Below, one piece after another: positions 57,886 to 64,000 of a stretch of DNA of 64,000 nt. Each line of letters begins with the position of its first letter. The stretch's first letter is position 1. This DNA comes from Liolophura sinensis. Taxonomy: Eukaryota; Mollusca; Polyplacophora; Chitonida; Chitonidae. Below the pieces are notes generated by a model. The model worked only from the letters and a program-made list of their open reading frames with translations. It was not told where the DNA came from and made no database searches. Position numbers and translations under genes: made by a program. The DNA is taken from positions 5,516,160 through 5,580,159 of the forward strand of contig NC_088298.1 in assembly GCF_032854445.1 (NCBI RefSeq). Reading direction: 5' to 3'.

Positions 57886-58940
57886 CTACTAATTTGACAG
57901 ACAGCAGTTTTTGTGTGGCTATCGAGGTTGTATCAGATATTACAGAGAACCCATTATGATGTTCAGAACGGTCATTAATGTCTTCGCTGATAACTGATCT
58001 TTCTCTAAACGTCATACGATAATAGCACGACACATAAAAGACTGAATAATGATTTAGGTCTAATGACTTTTATAAGAATGTATGAAAAACGATTCATCAA
58101 AGGGTATTAGATATTTGAATTTTGAATATTTGAGTCACATAACCTCAGAATTAGCCAAATCTATAACTGTCTGAAGGTTGTAGCTCTTTGCAGTGAACAG
58201 CAAAAACCATCATAGTTGAGACAATCACGTTTTAGATGATCAAGCTGAACCAGCTGTTTTTGAATGTCATATTCCACGCATTTCCAGAAAGTTTCCCAAG
58301 AGTTATGTAACAATATAAAACCCCGTTCTATATATGATCATCAATTACTCCGTTCATAGTTCTGTACAGTTTATGTTTCCTTGCACCAGGCGGACCCAAA
58401 CGTCAAGGTATTACAGTGCTGCCTCACTGTAATGCCATGCCATGAGCGGGCCGTGACCGGGTTTTGACGAAATTGGTGCAATCACCGGCTATCAGTGCTC
58501 GCATGGCCTTGCTGACACCTAGGGGAGCACGCCGCTCTTGTGGCTGTTTGCATAGTCCACCGTTCATTGAAGACCACTTGTCGTCAACCGATAAGGTGTG
58601 TATATCTTTACATCACATGTGCTTAAGATGCTCAGTACCTTGCCAACGATTAGTAGTTTTTTTCCCCGGCCACTCCAGTGTCATTCACACGTAAATCTGA
58701 CAAATTTTTATGTAAATGAAAAATCGTTTTGTTTGGCGTGACAAAAGCAATTAAATAAATAAAATGAGTATCACAATAGTTTCTCCTTGTATCAGATCGG
58801 CCAACATTCCAAGATCAATTTAATGCTGCCTCACATAAATACCATTCCAAAAGACAGCGATCATGATGATCCTCCCCACTCACATCTATAGGCCTACTGA
58901 CCAGCGCAGTTGGTTTTAATGTTGTTGTATGTTAAATGTG
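57886..58940. other. unassigned sequence with SINE-like scraps
   Basis: 'gctgcctcactgtaatgcca' (58420) and 'gctgcctcacataaatacca' (58830) are similar to each other and to SINE-2-type bodies. 58380-58560 is GC-richer. The plus-strand frame at 58464-58694 has no recognised motif. Confidence 0.4.
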
Positions 58941-58944
58941 ATGA

Positions 58945-59175
58945 TAACATAGCATTTTGAGTAATTCTAGACTAGTAACTTTTAATAAATTGTAATTAAC
59001 ATCACTGCATACTGTTTCGGCATTTACATGAACGGTAATAGAATCCAAACCCTAACTCAGGTAAATTGACAAGAGGCCATATTTCACCGGTGACGTGTGG
59101 CCATTTGCCAGCTATCACACTGTCGTTGCTCTGGCCTTACTCTCTATGCTATAGTCTATAATTATACTGTTCATT
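58945..59175 (+). mobile_element. module M1
   Basis: 'gcattttgagtaattctaga', 'ttacatgaacggtaatagaa', 'actcaggtaaattgacaaga', 'gccagctatcacactgtcgt' and 'ctctatgctatagtctat'; middle deleted. Confidence 0.6.
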
Positions 59176-59187
59176 GTTGCGATTTTT

Positions 59188-59261
59188 GACCGCCGTCGTA
59201 TAAGTAAAATATTCTTGAGTACGGCGTAAAACACCAATCAAATTAATAAACAAATAAATGT
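59188..59261 (+). mobile_element. SINE-1 tail fragment
   Basis: 'gaccgccgtcgtataagtaa', 'ttgagtacggcgtaaaacac' and AAATTAATAAACAAATAAAT; strongly 5'-truncated, inserted at the right edge of M1. Confidence 0.85.
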
Positions 59262-59264
59262 TGC

Positions 59265-59580
59265 GATTTTTAGGTGTCAAGGTGTCAAATCGATTGCGAT
59301 GTTCATTTATTACGATCTGTTGAGCAGTGGTGCGAATAAATCAAGCGATTAAATGCAATGGTGTAACTGTAGCAAAGTAGGCCTACATATAGCCTCAGCT
59401 TTTGATGTGACTAGTGAGACCGGACAAGACTCCAGTATCAATGTGTTGTGAAGCCTGTTTTGGCCCGTCTGCTTAAGTCGAACGTAAATGGTGGCTGCAG
59501 AAAACGTAATATATAAAATAAGCACTTCGAAACTGGAGCGGTTAACCGAACACGGATTCGAGCTGTTAAAACAGTATTGA
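59265..59580. other. unassigned sequence
   Basis: Nothing recognised apart from the leading 'aggtgtcaaggtgtcaaatc' short repeat. Confidence 0.4.
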
Positions 59581-59582
59581 AG

Positions 59583-59866
59583 ACACAGATATCAGACACA
59601 ACCAGAAATATCACAGATATGAAACACAACCAGAAATATCACAGATATCAGACACAACCAGAAATATCACAGATATCAGACACAACCAGAAATATCACAG
59701 ATATCAGACACAACCAGAAATATCACAGATATGAAACACAACCAGAAATATCACAGATGTCAGACACAACCAGAAATATCACAGATGTCAGACACAACCA
59801 GAAATATCACAGATATCAAACACAACCAGAAATATCACAGATATCAGACACAACCAGAAATATCAC
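59583..59866 (+). repeat. 28-bp tandem repeat, about ten copies
   Basis: Units 'acagatatcagacacaacca' plus 'gaaatatc', with variants 'atatgaaacac' and 'atgtcagacac'. Three units equal 28 codons, so all plus frames remain open (59577-59927) and give a periodic peptide with repeated 'DTTRNIT' and 'QPEISQ'. Not credible as a gene. Confidence 0.95.
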
Positions 59867-59869
59867 TAT

Positions 59870-60185
59870 CAATCTAGTTAATTGTTTCAAACATGTATCA
59901 TTCGAACACAAGGCTGGGTTGCCTTGATAATAATAATCAATCTTAAAATTCCAGTCGAATTCCTTTATAGCCGATTGAAAATAAAACAAACGTTATTTCA
60001 TGCGATTGTAGCCTTCAACAAATCGCATCGCTTCAAAGACGACGTTCGAAACAGACTTGTAATATTTTCATTCCATTAGTCGTATTCGACAAATCACATC
60101 GTGTAAATGTAGTTTGAACTGAATGTTTGGTATTTTAGCTGATTTTAAAGCTGTTAGCCTGTTATTGTTTGACAAACAGACAGAT
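59870..60185. other. unassigned sequence
   Basis: AT-rich spacer between the 28-bp array and the LINE 3' end; no feature seen. Confidence 0.4.
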
Positions 60186-60523
60186 ATAATATTATTGGCG
60201 TTCCATTCATTGTAATGATGTACGCCAAAGCACTACAACAGCATCATTTACAGGTCATGGCAAAAACACACAAAAGGTAGGCACTAAAAAACAGTTCATA
60301 ACAACAGCACACAAACGCAAATGGGCTAAACCAGAAACATGCAGAGTGGAGTTCTGATCACGCAAAGCAATAATAAAACACACCAATGTACACAGGCAGC
60401 ATTTCATGCCAAAAGGAAATCTAAACAAGATTACAGCTCATGACAAAACGCACAAGTAGGTTAAACCAAAAGCATGCATTATGGTATTATGGTCCTGCGA
60501 CAGGACACCACCAAAAAAAACAT

Positions 60524-60904
60524 TTAAAACCTATGGAAACTGACAATGTAGTTTCTAACCGCTTGAAACACTTTTTGCACGTTTCTTACCGGCTTAATCA
60601 CAGATTCCATACCGGATCTGCGCACCCCTGCACAAATTAGATCATGAAAAAGTTTCGTTCTTTGGGTTGTAAACCTGCTGCAATTAAACAAAAAAAGTTC
60701 AACAGTTTCTTCAACATGACAACTTTGGCACAGGCTCGAATCACGTACTTTAAACCTGTGGAGATATGAATTTAATGGGAATCTATAAAACATAACTTCG
60801 GTTCTACGTGATGGGAATGTTAACAAACGAGTGGAAACTCTGGGGTGGAAATGAAAAAAAAAAGGAACCTTCCTTTCCCAGAGGTTTCCCACTGACTCTG
60901 CCAC
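60524..60904 (-). pseudogene. LINE terminal Cys/His motif
   Basis: 'PLNSYLHRFKVRDSSLCQSC' followed by 'HVEETVELFLFNCSRF' (60770-60680): the C-x2-C...C arrangement at the end of RNase-H LINE ORFs, ending 'VSFHRF' at about 60527. The position of the expected histidine before the final cysteine reads Leu-Phe, so the motif is decayed. Confidence 0.8.
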
Positions 60905-61398
60905 AGGCCAATAAAATGTGACTGCTAATAATGTCTGATGGTGTAAAACTAATATTTAGGGTAACACTGGTGCAAGCAAGAGCTTGTTTTGCTAGGAAAT
61001 CTGCCAATTCATTTCCAGCTATGCCTGCATGTCCTGGTATCCAACCAAGACTGATGTTAACTCTTTTAAAATGTAGCACTGTACACATATGTAAAACCTC
61101 TTGCGCCATGGATGAGGATACACTCCAACTGAAGTTTCCTATGGCTTGTAAAACACTTAAAGAATCCGTAAAAATAACAACATTATTGGGAATAAAGTCT
61201 GGCACAAAACACAGGGATGTTAAAATAGCCATAAGTTAAACTGAAATGGGATAACCGGAGGCTTTCATTATACTTAAGCTCTGGGATGCAAAATTCTGCC
61301 CCCACTTTGCCACTCTCTGGACATTTGGATGCATCCGTGTAAATATTCAGACAGTGTCTGAAATTTTCGCAGACGTAACTCACTGCAAAGGATTTCAT
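60804..61398 (-). pseudogene. LINE RNase H domain
   Basis: 'IYTDASKCPESGKVGAEF' (first catalytic Asp, about 61345-61290), 'IFTDSLSVLQAIGNFSW' (second Asp, 61175-61120) and 'SLGWIPGHAGIAGNELADF' (His and last Asp region, about 61055-60995). The glutamate expected in the 'AEL.AI' helix is not visible: that segment reads 'YLMAILTSL' after a frameshift. Between RT and RNase H (61860-61420) a linker with 'LQVICNEWPLDLRRYMRTLK' is legible. Confidence 0.85.
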
Positions 61399-61896
61399 GA
61401 CATTTACAGGATCAGATTTCTTCTATACTTTGAAGATCCAATGAGATGTTGGGGGGTGGGGGTGGAGTACCAAGTGCCAAGGTGGGAAGTTAGGGACAGA
61501 GAGTTTTTGAAGGCAACTTGTGCTACAGCCCGAACGTTCAATTATGTCCAGTGCACTGAGGTTAAATGGTTTATACTCCTTATGAACATTTAAAGTGCTA
61601 TCATATTCACAAGTGTTAAAAACAGATGATGCTGAGCTATTAAGAGACGCCTTCAAGACAAGAGAATATTTGAGAGTGCGCATGTATCTCCTAAGATCCA
61701 ATGGCCACTCATTACATATTACTTGTAAAACATTAAGAGGGGTGATCTTAAGAGGGGGGAACTGTAGAAATCCTAAGGGCAGCACATTGAACAGCATCCA
61801 ATTTACATTTAAGAGAAAGCAAGCAAGAGTCAATAGTCTACGAACAATAGTCTAGAAGCGATCTTACAAGATTAGAAGGGACGATTTATCCGCCTC

Positions 61897-63038
61897 CTAG
61901 GATTTCCCAGATATAGCCCGCATAAGGTGAAGGACCTTCTGACATTTTGGAACAATCATTTCAATATGTTTTGACCATGTAAGTCTCTTGTCAAATACAA
62001 CGCCGAGGTATTTGAATGATGAAGAGACATTAGTTGCACTGTTCCCTATAAGTTGTACTGGTAACTCTACCCGCCTTCTAGTAAACAAGACTGCTTCGGA
62101 CTTAGCTGGAGAGAGACGAAATCCCCATAGTTTGCACCATCTGGTAATTTCATTCAAGGCCTGCTGTATATACATCTCTGCTATGTTTATATTCTCAGCA
62201 CTGAAGCCAATAGCTTGATCGTCAGCCATAAGGGAGCAATTTATGTTTTGGTTGAGGACCGACGGTAAATCGTTGAGGACTATATTGAACAGTGTTGGGG
62301 ATAAATCGCTTCCTTGTGCGGTACCATTTTCAACAAAAACCGGCCGTGAAAAGTGGGTACCAATGTGAACCTGCATTGAGCGGTGAGAGAGAAAGGCCTT
62401 CACCCAACCAAGCATCATACCTCCAATACACAATCCCTTCATCTTAATTAACAGTCCACACCTCAACAACATATCATATGCCTTTCTGATATCGAGAAAG
62501 GCCTTAATGGATGTTTCAAGGGAGAAAACATGCTCTCTATACCTCTACCTTTCCTGAAACCACTCTGAAAGATAGAATAGACTTCGTTCTTATTTAGAAA
62601 CCACTCGAGTCTTGACTTAATCATTTTTTCCATGATCTTACAGGGCGCTGATGTGAGAGCAATCGGCCTATATAATGAAGCTAGATATGGATCTTTGCCA
62701 GGCTTTGGCAATGGGATGACAACAGCTTTTTTCCATGAAACCGGAACTTTCATAATTGCCCGTATGGTGTTAAAAAATAAAAGTAACACATTTAGACTGC
62801 TTTCGGGGAGGTGCTTAACCATAGAGTAACTGATCCCATCTTCCCCTGGGGAGGAGTCCGTTGTGCCACTAAATGCCTGCTTAAGCACCATCAGAGAAAA
62901 CATCTTCATTAATGGGCATATCGTCAAACATGATGTTATTAAAACTTTGTCTCTCTTCCACCTCTTTCTTATGAGTAATGAACTCCTCGCTATAAGTAGT
63001 AGAGCTCGAGACAAATGAGAAGCTGTCAGATAGCACAT
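61897..63038 (-). pseudogene. LINE reverse transcriptase
   Basis: First half (63038-62463): 'SPGEDGISYSMVKHLP', 'WKKAVVIPLPKPGKDP', 'YRPIALTSAPCKIMEKMI' and 'FQSGFRKGRG' are reverse-transcriptase motifs 0-2. A frameshift lies near 62470-62530. Second half (62472-61897): 'VENGTAQGSDLSPTLFNIVL' and 'SLMADDQAI', in which the catalytic box reads M-A-D-D instead of the usual Y/F-A-D-D, so both aspartates remain (62225-62205). 'KLWGFRLSPAKSE' and 'FKYLGVVFDKRLTW' complete the domain. Not functional because the frame is broken. Confidence 0.9.
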
Positions 63039-63039
63039 T

Positions 63040-63650
63040 ACACTTATCTACATTCGTAACGTGTAAAACACCACTAGTCACAATACTTGGCACACATACA
63101 GATTTCTTCTTCACGTTTATGGCTCTTACCTGCTGCAATACATTCTTTATAGGTGTGTTACGATTTATGTTGGAACAGAACCTTAGCCAGTGCTCCTTTT
63201 GTGCCCTTTTTATAATCCTCTGGCCCTGGGCTTTGTATGCTGTGCTCTATTTTTAGCTTTTTTCCTTTTCTTGATAGCTTGCGAACATTCCTCTGTCCAC
63301 CAGGAAACATGTACTTTTCCTGGAATGTTCCCAGAAGTTTTTGGAACATCCTCACTAGCTGCTGCATTTAAAGCAGTAATAATGTTGTCTGAAAACTTAT
63401 TCACATCACTGTCATACAAGTCCTGACTGAAGTACAAATCAAAAGCTTTGCTATACTTGGCCCAGTCTGCTTTACTTAACCTCCACCTTGGCAATGGGCC
63501 AACGTTGTAGGAGTGAGGATGAAAGCCTAAAGATACTGATACTGGATAATGGTCACTTCCACATGGACATTGATAATCTGTTGACCACGTGCATATAGAG
63601 CCTAGTCTTTTGGATGACAATGTGATGTTATTGTTTGATTTTGAATGTTC
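63040..63650 (-). pseudogene. LINE endonuclease C-terminus and linker
   Basis: The minus frame reads 'SNNNITLSSKRLGS' then 'CGSDHYPVSV' (about 63565-63535). SDHYP is the conserved catalytic His-containing motif that closes AP-type LINE endonucleases. The linker 'WRLSKADWAKYSKAF' and 'WWTEECSQAIKKRKKAKNRA' (63310-63230) follows, as usual before reverse transcriptase. A stop codon lies just upstream (about 63645), and the N-terminal part of the endonuclease is absent. A frameshift occurs near 63210-63230. Confidence 0.82.
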
Positions 63651-63745
63651 TCATTATTGAATCAAAAACCATCCTCTGTTTCCTGGTTTGAACATGTTCT
63701 CACCACGACATAGCTGCAATATTGCCGAAGTGGCGTTAAGCCGGT
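63638..63745 (+). mobile_element. LINE 3' end fragment, opposite orientation
   Basis: 'tgttctcattattgaatc', 'catgttctcaccacgacata' and 'gccgaagtggcgttaagcc' match the 3' untranslated end of the 52.1-53.3 kb LINE family (reverse complement of 52111-52240). It lies head-to-head with the 60.2-63.65 kb LINE. 63746-64000 contains nothing I recognise. Confidence 0.65.
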
Positions 63746-64000
63746 CTTGTAATAATGAACTTGAAATAGGGGGGAAAATAATTCAGTTCTAAACATTTCG
63801 CGTATGTTTCATGCTCAAGAGAGATCTGTGTTATGCTGCGCTCACAACATACCTTTTGTGAAGTTGCTCGTTTAACATATAATGAGATATAATGAGCTCA
63901 TGAGATCTTTGTATACAAGTATAAACCGTGCTCTCGAGATACTGACCAATGAAACTGAACAGGAAATAAATATGAATATATCATCATAATGGAAGATATA

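Larger units (their letters stand above)
60187..63650 (-). mobile_element. RNase-H-encoding LINE (I-group-like), 5'-truncated and decayed
   Basis: Longest retrotransposon in the window, about 3.45 kb on the minus strand. Domain order: end of AP-type endonuclease, linker, reverse transcriptase, RNase H, terminal Cys/His motif, then about 340 bp of 3' untranslated sequence ending in a 'ggcgtacatcattac' region near 60187-60235. The coding part is spread over several frames, so it is inactive. RNase H downstream of reverse transcriptase places it with the I/Jockey-type LINE group rather than RTE or L1. The 3' boundary is estimated from where the repeat-like sequence gives way to AT-rich DNA. Confidence 0.85.

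Noticed and set aside
60187-63745. Twin-priming inversion of a single LINE
   Set aside because: Geometry fits, but the minus-strand element seems to have its own 3' untranslated end at about 60.2 kb, different from the plus-strand tail.

Overview
The window looks like non-genic, transposon-packed nuclear DNA of a marine invertebrate, most likely a mollusc (inference). It is AT-rich and has no bacterial-type operons. It carries many copies of a tRNA-derived SINE with a conserved 3' domain and (TTTA)n tail, and several dead non-LTR retrotransposons and Penelope-type retroelements. I found no host protein-coding gene, no functional tRNA or rRNA gene and no CRISPR array. Nearly all open frames are short and belong to repeats. 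The labels M1, M2, SINE-1/2/3 and A/B/C are mine, for repeats I recognised by comparing one part of the window with another.

Layout. 0-6 kb: M1 and M2 modules, SINE-2 copies and a broken LINE (about 2.75-3.66 kb, minus). 6.4-12.5 kb (A1) and 18.0-24.4 kb (A2) are diverged direct copies of one long segment, each holding the same LINE remnant and the same old SINE-1. 15.5-17.9 kb (B1) and 26.4-31.9 kb (B2) are a second duplicated pair; B2 carries a young SINE whose empty site is preserved in B1. 14.1-15.1 kb holds a recognisable reverse-transcriptase remnant with a YIDD box. Relatives lie at 40.2-41.8 kb (two head-to-tail partial copies), 42.85 kb and 50.6 kb. 24.4-25.3 kb is a large, almost perfect palindrome. 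34.9-36.7 kb is a 47/49-bp minisatellite whose apparent single-unit ancestor lies in the palindrome arms.

52.1-56.2 kb (minus strand) is the most striking stretch. A Penelope-like element (reverse transcriptase plus GIY-YIG endonuclease) has about 70 bp of its own coding sequence amplified into a minisatellite of about 26 copies, is split further down by a SINE, and abuts a degenerate RNase-H-type LINE. 60.2-63.65 kb (minus) is the longest LINE: end of endonuclease, reverse transcriptase, RNase H and terminal Cys/His motif, with several frame breaks.

The repeats form visible layers. LINE, Penelope-type, M1 and M2 remnants and the large duplications are oldest. SINE-1 and SINE-2 copies inserted into them are younger and sometimes have clear target-site duplications. 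Tandem amplifications arose inside several of these repeats. Family assignments rest on motifs read by eye; no database search was possible.
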